DNA from: Eulemur rufifrons
Taxonomy: Eukaryota; Chordata; Mammalia; Primates; Lemuridae
DNA length: 64,000 nt
Reading direction: 5' to 3'
Assembly: GCF_041146395.1 (NCBI RefSeq)
Contig: NC_090989.1
Location: 222,364,843-222,428,842 of the forward strand
The number at the start of each line of letters is the position of its first letter. The stretch's first letter is position 1. Below, piece by piece: positions 13,911 through 24,788 of this stretch. Under the pieces are notes generated by a model that did no database searches, had not been told where the DNA came from, and saw only the letters and a program-made list of their open reading frames with translations. A program made the position numbers and the translations under genes.

Positions 13911-14689
13911 CCTCCAAGTGACTGTTACCAGACTGCACAGTGGCACCATTGCCAAAGCTTCTGATTTGTCAAGAGAAGCCAGAAATATGGATTTTTAAAA
14001 TGTGAAATCTTCCAATATTTAAATGTTTACACATTTTTAATGATATATATTCTCAGTAAAAATTCAACAAAAATTTTTCCCAAAAATGTCTGTGGGCTAC
14101 CAGTTTGTGTCCTTTAGCCCAAAATCTCATTTCCAATAGCACAAGACTATGTCTCTCAACCCAAAACACTGTGGCTCCTGCCCTGTATTGCCAGGGCTCA
14201 ATTTTTGTTTGTTTTTATGTGATGAAAATTTGTGTAATGAAAATTTGCACATTATCCTGTCAAGGGATGCATACAACTATAACTATTTCACAATTTCAGG
14301 AGTGGATTTCATGTGCTTTTAACAGATCTGACATGTTTACACAGGAATAGTCTTCCTTCCAGAAGGTTGCAGAAATCAAATAATGATACCTTCCTTCAAA
14401 TACTTCTCTCTTGCCTCCGCCACCACTCTGTGTCCCCAGGGTGCACAGATGCAGAGCATGTGCAGTGCTTATTTCTTGGTACCCCTTGACAACGATGAGT
14501 CAGAATGGATAGAAGTCAATCAATCAATCAGTCAATCCCAGGAGATAACCAAAAGGAAAGGCAGAACAGTGAGCAGGGACACAGGGAAAAGAACACTCTA
14601 AAAGCACTTGAATTTACAAAGCATAGCTCTCTGGTCCCACAACAGTGAGCTCATAGAAGACCTTTGGTGGATATCCATCCTATTCAGTT
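13911..14689. other. Unassigned non-coding DNA
   Basis: No recognised repeat apart from the short TCAA run at 14515-14537. A/T-rich around 13990-14080. Confidence 0.4.
14515..14537. repeat. (TCAA)n microsatellite
   Basis: About five units of TCAA with one TCAG interruption. Confidence 0.8.
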
Positions 14690-14900
14690 TTTTATACTGT
14701 TGCTATCTATGTAGCCATAAACAATATACAGTATTATTTCATAAGTTTTAATTTTACATGAATAATATGTATTCATGTAACAATCAGATTTTACACAGTT
14801 TTTAATTTAATGTTTTTCAAATGTATGTTGCTATATATTTATCTAATTCATTTATTTTAACTACTATATAGTATTTCATCATTAAAATGTACCACAGTTG
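14690..14900 (-). mobile_element. Old L1 3' region, antisense, left half
   Basis: 'attttaactactatatagtatttcatcattaaaatgtaccacagtt' corresponds to the antisense L1 sequence 'tagtattccattgtatggatataccacagtttg'. It continues at 16600 after the inserted young L1. Confidence 0.65.
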
Positions 14901-14901
14901 C

Positions 14902-16038
14902 AACAGAACAGAAAATCCAAATATAAAACCATCCTCATATAGCCATCTAATCTTTGACAAAGCAGAAAAAAACATACTCTGGGGAAAAGATTCCTTATTT
15001 AATAAATGGTGCTGGGAAAGCTGGATATCCACATGTAGAAGACTAAAACAGGACACACAGCTCTCACCCCTCACAAAAATCAAATCACGGTGGTTAACAG
15101 ACTTAAACCTTAGGTCAGAAACTATTAGAATTCTAGAAGAAAACGTAGGTAAGACTCTTACAGACATTGGCCTAGGCAAAGAATTTATGAGGAAGACCCC
15201 TAAGGCAATCACAGCAGCAACAAAAATAAATAAATGGGACCTGATCAAATTAAAAAGCTTCTGCACAGCCAAAGAAACAGTCACAAGAGTAAATAGACAA
15301 CCTACAGAATGGGAAAAAATTTTCGCATACTACACATCAGATAAAGGACTGATAACAAGAATCTATTTAGAACTCAGGAAAATCAGTAAGAAAAAATCGA
15401 ACAACCCTATCAAAAAGTGGGCAAAGGACATGAATAGAAATTTTTCAGAAGAAGATATAAAAATGGCTAACAAACATATGAAAAAGTGTTCAACATCTCT
15501 AATCATCAGGGAAATGCAAATCAAAACCACAATGAGATATCACTTAACTCCAGTGAGAACGGCCTTTATCAAAAAGTCCCAAAACTATACATGTTGGCGT
15601 GGGTGTGGAGAGACAGGTACTCTCATACACTGCTGGTGGGACTGTAAACTAGTGCAGCCCCTGTGGAAAGCAATGTGGAGATACCTTAAACAGATTCAAG
15701 TAGACCTACCATTCGATCCAGCAATCCCATTACTGGGCATCTACCCAGAAGAACAAAAGTCATTCTATAAAAAAGACACCTGCACCCGAATGTTTATAGC
15801 AGCACAATTCACAATCGCAAAGATGTGGAAACAACCCAAATGCCTATCGATTCATGAATGGATTAGCAAAATGTGGTATATGTATACCATGGAATATTAC
15901 TCAGCTATTAGAAATGATGGCGATATGGCATCTCTTTGGTTCTCCTGGAGTGAGCTGGAACCCATTCTATTAAGTGAAATATCCCAAGAATGGAAAAACA
16001 AGCACCACATGTACTCACCAGCAAACTGGTTTCCCTGA
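14902..16038 (+). pseudogene. L1 ORF2 protein, C-terminal fragment (5'-truncated)
   Basis: An uninterrupted frame of about 379 codons from the L1 junction to the TGA at 16036-16038. The frame can be extended back to an ATG at 14887, but that codon lies in the duplicated target site and is not the L1 start. It covers the region after the reverse transcriptase domain: '[11 protein letters not shown]', 'FNKWCWESW', '[12 protein letters not shown]', '[12 protein letters not shown]', '[15 protein letters not shown]', 'HLTPVRTAF', then the C-terminal cysteine motif CX3CX7HX4C in '[18 protein letters not shown]', followed by '[11 protein letters not shown]' and '[13 protein letters not shown]'. Endonuclease and polymerase domains are missing, so it cannot act alone. 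Absence of stops suggests a fairly recent insertion. A full ORF2 protein is about 1,275 residues. Confidence 0.9.
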
Positions 16039-16354
16039 GTGCACATTTGGGATTCACACCAATTGGGTATTGGACAGAGGTCGGGGCTGGGTGGAAGGGA
16101 TGGGTGTATACCTACTTGATGAGTGCGATGCGCACTGCCTGGGGAATGGACACGTTTGAAGTTCTCTCTGGGGGGGATGGGGTGGGGGGAGGGGAGGAGT
16201 GCACACCTATATGATGAGAGTGATGTGCACTGTCTAGGAAATGGACATAACTAAAGCTCAGACTCGGGGGGATGGGGAGGCATGGGCAATGTATATAGCC
16301 TGATCTTTTGTACCCCCTTAATGAGCTGAAAAACAAACAAACAAAAAAAAAAAA
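16039..16354 (+). mobile_element. Strepsirrhine-type L1 3' UTR and A-rich tail
   Basis: After the stop codon the 3' UTR has G-rich tracts ('gggggggatggggtggggggagggg') and ends 'gatcttttgtacccccttaatgagctgaa' plus 'aaacaaacaaac' and A's (16329-16354). The wording is that of lemur/galago L1s. It contains an imperfect direct repeat: about 16103-16185 and 16197-16280 share 'cacctat-tgatgag..tg.gatg.gcactg.ct..ggaatggac'. No good AATAAA sits before the first tail. Confidence 0.85.
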
Positions 16355-16574
16355 TTGGATGATACAGAATTTACTTTTTATGCCACAGTTCTTTCATTTA
16401 GCATTAAATTTTTGAGTTTGATCCTTATTACTGTATGTGTAAGTCAGTCTAGTAATTGCTAAAATAGTACGCAATTGTGTGAATTTACCAGAATTTGTTT
16501 ACCATGTATAAGTTAATGGGCATTTGGGTTGCTATCAGTTTTGGGCAATTATGAATAAAGTTTCTATCACCATT
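16355..16574 (+). mobile_element. L1-transduced 3' flank (from another locus)
   Basis: This segment lies between the first A-rich tail and the final poly(A) (16575-16586), inside the target-site duplication. It contains an antisense old L1 piece ('cattaaatttttgagtttgatcc', 'atgggcatttgggttgctatcagttttgggcaattatgaataaag'), whose AATAAA (16554-16559) is 15 bases before the final tail. It is a different copy from the host L1 on either side. Confidence 0.8.
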
Positions 16575-16599
16575 AAAAAAAAAAAATGTACCACAGTTG

Positions 16600-16860
16600 A
16601 ATTTATCCTTTCTTCTTTTGATGAACATTTAGGGTTTTTTTATTCCCACTATTATAAATCATGTCATATGCCTTCAACATTAAGAGTTTCTTTAGAAAGA
16701 AACCCTTGTTGAGTTGTGGCAAGTACATACTTTTATCTTTTCGAGATTTTGCCAAATTTCCCCTCAAAGTGGTTGCAACGATAGACACGCCCACCAACAG
16801 TGTGTCTGAGGTCCTTCTAAAGGGTCTTGTTTTTCTCTGTATGGTCCTAAACATGAATAC
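16600..16860 (-). mobile_element. Old L1 3' region, antisense, right half
   Basis: 'aatttatcctttcttcttttgatgaacatttaggg', 'ttttgccaaatttcccctcaaagtggttgcaacg' and 'cacgcccaccaacagtgtgt' continue the antisense L1 interrupted at 14900. Confidence 0.8.
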
Positions 16861-16864
16861 AGTG

Positions 16865-17160
16865 GAAAAGATGCACTTTTAGGAAAGAAGAATATCTCCA
16901 TATGCTACTAAGGAGTGATCTTCAAGATAGATCACTAACTATAAAAAAGCAGGAGGGAAAAAAGTGTATATGGTATGCTATCATTTACCTAAGGAGAGAG
17001 ATATGTGTAGATATGTCCGTTTGTTTATATTTTTTAAATGGAATAGTAAACCATAATGTTTTAAAGTACTTATATATAGAAGAAATAGGTAGATGGAACA
17101 GGAAAAGAGCTAGACTTCTTTTAGCATGTCTCGTTTTATAGATTCAATTTTGAAAATATT
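16865..17160 (+). mobile_element. Old L1 3' UTR fragment, sense (tentative)
   Basis: 'tcttcaagatagatcactaactataaaaaagcaggagggaaaaaagtgtatatggtatgctatcatttacc' matches the common old-L1 3' UTR wording (aagatatattgttaagtgaaaaaagcaagg...agtatgctaccatttg). Confidence 0.55.
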
Positions 17161-17312
17161 TAATATTTTGCATAATTATATCAAAGTTAATTTAATAAAA
17201 AAAAAACCTAAAAGTCAGTAGCAGAATAAAGCAAATAAACCGAATTACGTGTTCAGTTGGTGGCATAACCACACAGAGATGAACTGTTTCACAACTTTTT
17301 AAATACAGAACT

Positions 17313-17440
17313 GTAGGGCCAGGTGCAGTGGCCCACATCTGTAATCCCAGCACTTTGGGAGGCCAAGACAAGGAGGATCACCTGAGGCCAAGATTCGAGA
17401 CCAGCCTGGGCAACATAGCAAGATCTCATCACTAAAATAT
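17313..17440 (+). mobile_element. Alu left arm only
   Basis: 'ggccaggtgcagtggcccacatctgtaatcccagcactttgggagg...gaccagcctgggcaacatagcaagatctc' then A-rich/AT tail. The right arm is absent. Confidence 0.85.
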
Positions 17441-17456
17441 ATATATATACATATGA
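17436..17456. repeat. (AT)n tract at Alu tail
   Basis: 'atatatatatatac' run grown in the tail of the Alu arm. Confidence 0.7.
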
Positions 17457-17601
17457 CTGTAAAAAAAAGCTATATTTGGTAATTATATTATTGGTTGTGG
17501 TGCTGATATTGTTATTCTGAGACTGTTGTGTATGCGTTGTGAACTAAAGCAATTTAGTAGTTGTATTGTTGGCAATTACAATTTTCAACATGTGAGGAAA
17601 T

Positions 17602-17801
17602 AAAGACGTAAGATTAGCCGGGCATGGTGGTGCATGCCTGTAGTCCCAGCTACTCGGGAGGCTGAGACAGGAGGATCGCTTGAGCTCAGGAGTTTGAGGT
17701 TGCTGTGAGCTAGGCTAATGCCACGGCACTCACTCTAGCCTGGGCAACAGAGTGAGACTCTGTCTCAAAAAAAAAAAAAAAAAAAAAAAAGATGTAAGAT
17801 T
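17602..17801 (+). mobile_element. 5'-truncated Alu (right arm), lemur type
   Basis: It begins at 'agccgggcatggtggtgc' (17616) and runs to a 24-base A tail. The arm carries 'gagctaggctaatgccacggcactcactctagcc', a strepsirrhine signature. Duplicates 'aaagacgtaagatt' (17602-17615) and 'aaagatgtaagatt' (17788-17801) differ at one base and prove insertion as a truncated copy. Confidence 0.9.
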
Positions 17802-17829
17802 GATAAACTTAAATAAAAACTCAATAGAA

Positions 17830-18125
17830 CTGAATTTGAATTAGAAATTTTACCTTGAATACATGGTATATTTCATCTTTTAAAATCAAATGAAAATTTC
17901 CTAGCTCTGTCTCCTAAAAAAACTTAGAAACAATGACCAACCCAATATCAATGAGCTCTTCTGGCACCCTAATCATGATTTCTAAATACCATTTTCCATT
18001 ATAAAGAAGTGAATCTCCTTGAAGAGATGGCTGATTCCAGATCTGAAACCAAAAATGTACACAAAGAGCATAGACCACCTTGTCACACCTGAAAGCAAGG
18101 AAGCTAATAAAGATTATTAGGATCA
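17830..18125 (-). mobile_element. Old L1 3' UTR fragment, antisense
   Basis: The reverse complement has 'ggtctatgctctttgtgtaca', 'tttcagatctggaatcagccatctcttcaaggag', 'aatggtatttagaaatcatgattagggtg' and 'gacagagctaggaaa', in the order of a known old L1 3' UTR. The 70-codon antisense open frame here is not a gene. Confidence 0.6.
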
Positions 18126-20183
18126 TACCAAAGACTTAGGAACCAACCTATGGCTCAAAGATGGGAAAGTGTGGCCATCAATAAAGGTAAAAACTGCAGT
18201 CAATTAAAAACACATATTTCTATCTATATGTTCATAGTGATTTATTTAAATACCATCATTGGTTACTTTTGCTAACTAACTCATGAGATGAAAGAACCAA
18301 TTTATTATCTCGAAAAGTAATAAACAGAAGAAAAAACGGAAGTGTTTATTTCGGCTTTCCAAAGGGACTGTATGTCAAGGCAACCAAATAGTTTACATGG
18401 AAAAGTTGCCCTTTATAGATGTATTCCGGCAAATAGAACATGATAAAATTAGAATGCCATCATTTTGCAACTCAAATGAATTAATGTATCTAGACAGTGA
18501 ATTTCTACAGCTGCTCTCAACCCTATGGGAGAGACAACTGGACAGATAGACAGACAACACAGCACCAACTCTGAAGTCTTAGCAAAAAAAAAAAAAATCT
18601 CTAGGTCTAACTACCAATTTGCATCAATTTGCATGTACCACAAGGGACAGAGAAACATGTTAAATAGTACCAGGGTGATACGTGGAACAGTCAGTAGTAT
18701 TACAGGTTACCAAATTGTTCTTGCATCAATACAACTGCTGACAAACTACTAAAGCCTTAATGAATCCTAAACACCATTGAACAATGCAGTCATTTTCACT
18801 GAAGCTGAGCCATCTAACTGCTCAAATTGTTCCACCTCTTCTTACCTTCTACAATGGTATCCTTAAAATGGACGCCAATAAATGAGGTTCCTGATCATAA
18901 CTATTTCTTCATAAAAAGCATCCTACACATTCATAAGGAAGTACTAAATTTCCTCCCTAGCCTTTGTACACAAGTACTTATATACAAAGTTCACTAACAC
19001 GGCACTGCATTTGGATAATCCTGTGAGCCTGTATTCAATGTGACTAAGGAGAAAATTAAGTCTAAAGGGATTTTGACTTCTTCAAGAAGGAAGATGCTGT
19101 GAAATGTTCATTTCCATCATTTCCATATGTTGGACAACATTCAGACTGCTAGAAAATATAAATTATAATTCCCAGAGCTTTATTTTTTATATAAACATGG
19201 AAGCTTAGAGAACATCTCCCCACACTGTTACCATTCAGAGGGCTGTGACTCCTCAACAGGGAAGGGATTTCTAATATATTGTTAACATAGCATTAAAGGG
19301 ATGAAACAATTTCTTACAAGAAGGTCTAAAAAAGGCAGAACAGCTCCCCTGCTTCCTAGTGTCTCAATCTTTTCCATATTTAGTGAGCAAGAGTCAAAAA
19401 TATCAAAACTCCTGGGAAATTCTCAGTAAAAGAATTTATTTTTGCTCAGCATAATTTAGTTCCATTTGTGGCTTTATCATGCAATACTCAAGATCCCATA
19501 AACTTGGAAGACAGAGATTGGAAACATGACTGTCAATCAATAGTCCAAGAATTCCTTTATCATTTAGCCATTTTCTAGCACATTCACATGAAATTAAGAA
19601 ATAGGATCAAAAAGAATGGGAGTGTAGCCTAAAATAACAATCTTTAGACAAAACGTACTAAGCTGTGATTTCACCATCTTATACATCAGTGTTGATAGAG
19701 GGAGATCTTGTATCATCTACCACCAGACATCAAAGGAAGCAAATTTATGATAAACAATATTATGCAGAGAGCAGGACATTGATTTTAATTGCTCTTAATT
19801 TATACTTCAAGCCAGACAAAAGGCAAGACTTTGGAAAAAGTAATGATTTTTTTAAAAAAACAAAAATCCTGAAATCATGGTGTCTGTGAAGACAGAAAGC
19901 TAGATTCTGCTTGAGCCATTCTCTAAGCTAAAAGGAGACATTTTTCTCTTTTCCCAAATAGTTATCTATGTCTACTATCTCATAGTCTTGACCCATGTTA
20001 AAATCTGGCCTCTAGAGCAAGATTTTCATTTATTAACTATGAGTGCAGGACTCAAAATATCAGCTAAGACATGAATTTAGTGTAGTATAGCTGAAGCAAC
20101 AAGATTTTTTTTCAAAGGTGTAATATTTGCTCTACATGCTTTGTGTGTTCTATTTTTAGTGTCTATTAGTAATGGCTGATTTA
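18126..20183. other. Unassigned, repeat-poor stretch
   Basis: Two kilobases without any Alu, MIR, L2 or LTR I can name and without coding frames. It may be diverged old repeat or conserved non-coding sequence; sequence alone does not decide. Confidence 0.45.
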
Positions 20184-20503
20184 AAAGTTAGTACAGGATG
20201 GGCACAGTGGCTCATGCCTGTAATCCCAGCACTTTGGGAGGCCGAGGTGAGAGGATCACTTAAGGCCAAAAGTTCAAGACCAGCCTGAGCTAGAGATCCT
20301 GTCCCTACAAAAAATAGAAAAATTAGCCAGGCATGGACATATGCCTATAGTCCCAGCTACTTGTACTAGGATGAGGCAGGAGGATCACTCCAGCCCAGGA
20401 GTTTGAGGTTGCAGTGAGCTATGATGACACCACTGCACTCTAGCCCAGGCAACGGAGCAAAACCCTGTCAAAAATTAATTAATTAATTAATTAAAGTTAG
20501 TGC
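20184..20503 (+). mobile_element. Alu SINE, dimeric
   Basis: Full-length: 'ggatgggcacagtggctcatgcctgtaatcccagc', inter-arm 'aaaaaatagaaaaattagccaggc', right arm 'gtttgaggttgcagtgagctatgatgacacc'. The tail is (AATT)n (20473-20493). Target-site duplicates 'aaagttagtac' (20184-20194) and 'aaagttagtgc' (20493-20503). Confidence 0.92.
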
Positions 20504-20510
20504 TATACAA

Positions 20511-20709
20511 ACTGGAATTAATTTTTTTTTTTTAAGAGACAGGATCTCGATATATTGCTCAGGCTGGAATGCAATGGCTAGTCCCAGATGCAATAATAGC
20601 ACACTACACCCTCAAACTCCTGGGCTCAGGTGATCTTCCTGCCTCAGCCTTCCAAATAGTTGGGACTACAGGCTCAGCACGCCACCATGCCCAGCTAGAA
20701 TGAATTTTG
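20511..20709 (-). mobile_element. Alu-related monomer, antisense
   Basis: One arm with a T-run head: 'aagagacaggatctcgatatattgctcaggctggaatgcaatggc...ctcagcacgccaccatgcccagc'. Flanks 'tggaattaatttt' and 'tagaatgaatttt' look like a degraded target-site duplication, so this is a genuine monomeric insertion. Confidence 0.8.
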
Positions 20710-21164
20710 AGAAAGAAGATTATCCCCAAATGACCCATCTGCTACTTTTTAAATTGCCACACAGATGCTACAGACAAGATTCATCATGTTCAACGATCTC
20801 AGGTTTCTAATCTAGTATAGTCATACAATTTAAGAATTTTTGAGTTTAATGGAATCCTAAAAAAATCTAGTCCTGCAATATCTTTTGTCGTGTCATTGGG
20901 GCTGTATGTCTGAGGCACTGTGTTGACTCCTGCTACGGCTGGGCTCAATGGGAACAGAGAGCTTATACCAATTAGGGCTGCCTCTGCCACTCTTGAACCC
21001 TGGAGTGGGGATAATGGGACCCATCAATCCATGTACTACAGATTTGCCACCCCTGTTCAGGTCCAACATCCCATCTGGAGGAAAAAGATTCAGATCTATC
21101 TCTAAACTTTTCCACAAGCTAGTCTGGGCCAGTAACATTGAAAGCAAAAATAAGTCACTCAAAA
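20710..21164. other. Unassigned non-coding DNA
   Basis: Contains three overlapping short open frames on both strands (20893-21211); none has recognisable similarity. Not called as a gene. Confidence 0.4.
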
Positions 21165-21325
21165 TATTTGAGCCTGGTTTTACTCAGCAGCAGTCAAATG
21201 GAAATAGTTAATCAGTAATATCTGCTCCAGCACTCAGAAAGGGATGTTGACAAGACCAAGTAAGATAATGTTTAGGCAAGGGCTTTGTAAACCCTAAGCA
21301 CTATAGGAATATGAGTTTGATTTAA
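21165..21325 (+). mobile_element. MIR SINE fragment
   Basis: 'gacaagaccaagtaagataatgtttaggcaagggctttgtaaaccctaagcactatagg' is the sense MIR 3' core (gagataatg...gctttgtaaac..taaagcgctat). Confidence 0.75.
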
Positions 21326-22024
21326 TTAAAAAATAATAAATTATTCCATTATAGATGGCTACTTATCTTTCACCTAAGTAGAACCCCTGGCTGCCACCCA
21401 TACATAAACACTCCAATGTGATTAGGAAATAAAACCAGATGGAACCATTTTTTAAGCATTGTGATGGTGGTGTTTTGTTTTGTTTTTTAAGAGATGACTA
21501 TTTTGGAAAATTTCTATTTATTAATTATATGTATTAATACATCCCTTTTATCTACCAAGAGTTTGAGGCAATATACAAATTGTATAAAAGTATAGACAAT
21601 ATCACATGGTAGAAGGGGCAAATTAAAAAAAAAATACAGATAATAAACAATAGAACTAAAGGAAAGCGGCACAAGACTGTCAGACAGGATGGAAATTCTG
21701 GATCTGAGCTTCCTGGCAACCAAGGAAAAAATAAAGCAACACAGTTCTATAATTCTTTTTTTTTTTAGAAAGGAGACAAAAGGTTTACTTAAAAATTGAG
21801 ATGAAAAGAAATTTTCTTCATCATGCTAAAGATAGTCAATATTTTACCATCAAGCCTTCTATTTGACCATGTAAATGTGTACCCAGCTGACAATGTCTCT
21901 CCAGAGACTTCTAAATATAAAAGAGTTCATATCACCCAGAATGAGGATATACTTTGATTCTGGCACAACATCAATTTCAAATTCTTAGAGCCATGCCCAA
22001 CAGGAAGCACAGAACCCTGTAAAG
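21326..22024. other. Unassigned non-coding DNA
   Basis: A/T-rich, with short T and A runs (for example 21753-21765). No confident repeat or gene. Confidence 0.4.
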
Positions 22025-22255
22025 AACATGGAACTGAGAATTTAAAACCAGTTCAAGTTCCAATCCCCCATCCGTGGGCTATGTGGCCATGGGCAAATAT
22101 TTTAATTCTCTGAGTCCTGGTTCTCTCATCTATAAGAGGGAATAATTATACCTACCTTGGAGAATTATAATAAGGAAAAAACAAGTCTATTTGGCAGACA
22201 CTTCATCTGTAAAGTACTAATGACATGTTCATTATTATTAACCCTAATGTTTTAT
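22025..22255 (+). mobile_element. MIR SINE
   Basis: 'ctatgtggccatgggcaaatattttaattctctgagtcctggttctctcatctataagaggg', 'acctaccttggagaattataataagg', 'gtaaagtactaatgacatgttcattattatt'. Nearly complete sense MIR. Confidence 0.85.
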
Positions 22256-22354
22256 AGTCTGTGAATGTATCTAATGTAGGAACGCCCAAAGTATATTCAA
22301 TGCATGCTAATCCCATATGTTCTCTCTTAAGGATTTGAAGTGTACATTGGCTAT

Positions 22355-22722
22355 TTTAGTCCCTTCGGGCTAATATAACAAAATACCATAGACTACACAG
22401 GCTTATAAACAACAGAAATTATTTCTCACAGTTCTGGAGGCTAGGAAGTCCAAGATCAAGGCACCAGCAGATTAGGTGTCTGGTGAGGGCCAGCTTTCTG
22501 ATTCACAGTCACTGGTCTTTTTGCTCCATCCTCATACGGTGGAAGGAACAAATCAGCTCTTTGTGGCATCTTTTATAAGGGCACTAATCCCAATTGTGAG
22601 GGCTCTGCCCTTATGACCTAATCACCTTCAAAATGCCCCACCTCCCAACACCATCAGTTAGGGGATTAGGATTTCAACATAGGAATTTTGAAGGGACAGA
22701 AATATTCAGTCCACAGCATTGG
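22355..22722 (-). mobile_element. MaLR-type LTR (MST/MLT1 class), antisense
   Basis: 'aacaaaataccatagactacacaggcttataaacaacagaaattatttctcacagttctggaggctaggaagtcc', 'cttttataagggcactaatccca' and 'gacctaatcacctt...aggatttcaacataggaattttg' are the reverse complement of this LTR class. It appears to be a solo LTR. Confidence 0.8.
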
Positions 22723-22867
22723 CATATTACAGACCTGAGAAGCCCTAAAACTAAAATGCTGTTTAGCTTGTTTTAATTCACCATTTCCACACTTATTTGA
22801 CTACAAGTCTGGAGGGTCAATTTGCATGACCCCATTATGTGACCCGTCCTTTGGGAACATTATGTTA

Positions 22868-23098
22868 ACCCAGTGGTTCTCAGTTGGGGGTGACTTTGAC
22901 CCCCTGGAGACCCAAGACAATATCTGAATACATATTTGGTTATCACGACTGGCGGCAGGGCAGGGGATGAGATGCTACCATCATCCACCGGGTAGAAGCC
23001 AGGGATGTTGCTAACCACCTTACAATGCACAGGACAGCACCCCACAACTAAGAGTTATCTGACCCCAAAAGCCAATAATCTCAAAGTTAAGAAACCCT
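22868..23098. mobile_element. hAT-type non-autonomous DNA transposon
   Basis: Left end 'cccagtggttctcagttgggggtgactttgaccc', middle 'ggttatcacgactggcggcagg', 'aagccagggatgttgctaaccaccttacaatgcacaggacagc', right end 'ctcaaagttaagaaaccc'. Ends are roughly inverted (cagtggttctca / gttaagaaaccctg). Confidence 0.75.
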
Positions 23099-24788
23099 AA
23101 GCTAACTCCTTGTTTAAAATATTTCTATTTCCAGCCTACATATTCCTAAAGGGTTAACAGTCCCAGAAGTATATTAATATCTTTTCTTCCCTCCATCCCC
23201 ATTCAGCATGGGTCCAGTTTACATATTTGCAGAGCTCTTCACCAACCAGCCCCAGGGCCCAGCCCTCAACCTTGCCAACTTTGGCTAGATCCCTTGCCTG
23301 CTTTGTGTGTTCTCGGCCATAAGCACAATCTCCCAGCCGCCATGTGTGTCAGCACCTCCCGCCAACTTCCCTGCTTCCCTCAGTGCTGCTCTTTCTCCAG
23401 AGACATCAGGGCCTTCTTAAAAGGGCAGCGGCCAGGTCTACACCCAGAATTCCAGAGACAGGGGACCCTTGCAATGAGGGGAATGCTTCTTAAGAGAAAC
23501 CACCAGTATAGCGCCCAAGCCACAATAAAGAGCTAAAAAGTGTCACCTCATAATTACAGCTGGGGCGATGGCTTTCTATGGGTCATGCATACAACTGTCA
23601 GCCTAAGTGTGTCTCAAATGTAACTTTCTTTACTTTGGGGGATTAAACAGAAGTTCTCTTTGCAGCTCCCATTCTGCTCAATGGCAGAAATTTAATCTCA
23701 GTCAATTCAGGATCCCTGTAGATGTCAGGGGAAGGGGTCAACGGGTCCTCTGTGTCACCTCCAGACAGGTCTTCTGCCACATTGTCCTGGTTCCTCTTCG
23801 TGTCCACACTCTGTCTGTACTTCATCCAGTACAGCAGGATGTCAGGCCCCCTCTGCCCTCAGTTTCCAAACCTACCGGGGCTCCATTGTTCCTCACCACA
23901 CCTGGCCCGGGGACACGCTTCGTGCAGAGACCAATATTTCTCCTCCTCCACCTCCAGCTTCCGCTCTAGGGCAGCTATTCCTTGTTTGCCTGTTCTTGTT
24001 CTTTATTCTACTCATCATATATTCTCCATGCCCTGAATCCCCTCAGGACCTACGCTTTTGAAACTCCAAAACTTAAGCTTTTGAACCTCAGAAGCTTTTC
24101 TTTTGTTGTCAAATTACCAGCTCTCCCAGCAATTTCAAAAGTCTGTTTAGACTCTTAGCTTTCTCTCTGCCCTTTTGCTGAGTCATTCATTCACTAAGAA
24201 CATAAAAGCAGAGAGTCCTCAGCCTGGATTCAGAGAAGGGCTGAGGGTAGAAGGAAATGAGGGGGAAGACATTGGCTAAATCTCCAAATGTGATTTAGGT
24301 CCACTTTAATGGCCCATCTGCATCTTGTGTCCAATCTTGGCAAGGTTTAACGCTTCACTCCCTGAAAAGTCGGGTGTAGGAGTAACGGAGAGATTTCATC
24401 TCGCTGACCAAATTGAATTGATTGGTAGTGGCTGCCTGGAGTAGTGTTGAAAAGGTTTTTTGAGGCCTCAGCTGGGCTCAGTGGGCAAAAATGACTTAGT
24501 GGCATTCACTCTGGGTATGAGAGGAGGGAGATGCCAGCATGGAGGCCAACACCTTGCCGGCACTGGCTTACTGCTACCAGCAAACTTGGAGATTCTTCTG
24601 CAACCTCCCTTTTCCAGATCATGTAAGTCAATATTGTGAGAGCGCTTGATGGAAAACCAACAAAAAGTGGGAACCCTGAGTGCACAGGGTGCTAAGAGAC
24701 AGAATCCTTCTAGGAGCCGCACCCCAAGTGGCACCCTCTGGAACTGGAATGGGATGGGCCAGGTTCTAGGTGTAAGGTATTATAGATT
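23099..24788. other. Unassigned non-coding DNA
   Basis: A 1.7-kb stretch without a recognised repeat. It contains several overlapping open frames of 60-120 codons (23294-24036), rich in serine and proline, on both strands. None resembles a protein I know, and no consistent splice structure was found. Confidence 0.4.

Larger units (their letters stand above)
14884..16599 (+). mobile_element. Young L1 insertion with 3' transduction, bounded by target-site duplication
   Basis: A perfect 17-bp duplication 'aaaatgtaccacagttg' occurs at 14884-14900 and 16583-16599. The cut is TT/AAAA, the preferred L1 endonuclease site. Between them lie a 5'-truncated L1 (14901-16354), its A-rich tail, 220 bases of non-L1-sense sequence (16355-16574) with AATAAA at 16554-16559, and a second poly(A). 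The whole block therefore entered as one retrotransposed transcript. Confidence 0.9.

Noticed and set aside
14887..14901. ATG at 14887 as an L1 ORF2 start
   Set aside because: The codon lies in the duplicated target site outside the L1, so it is accidental.
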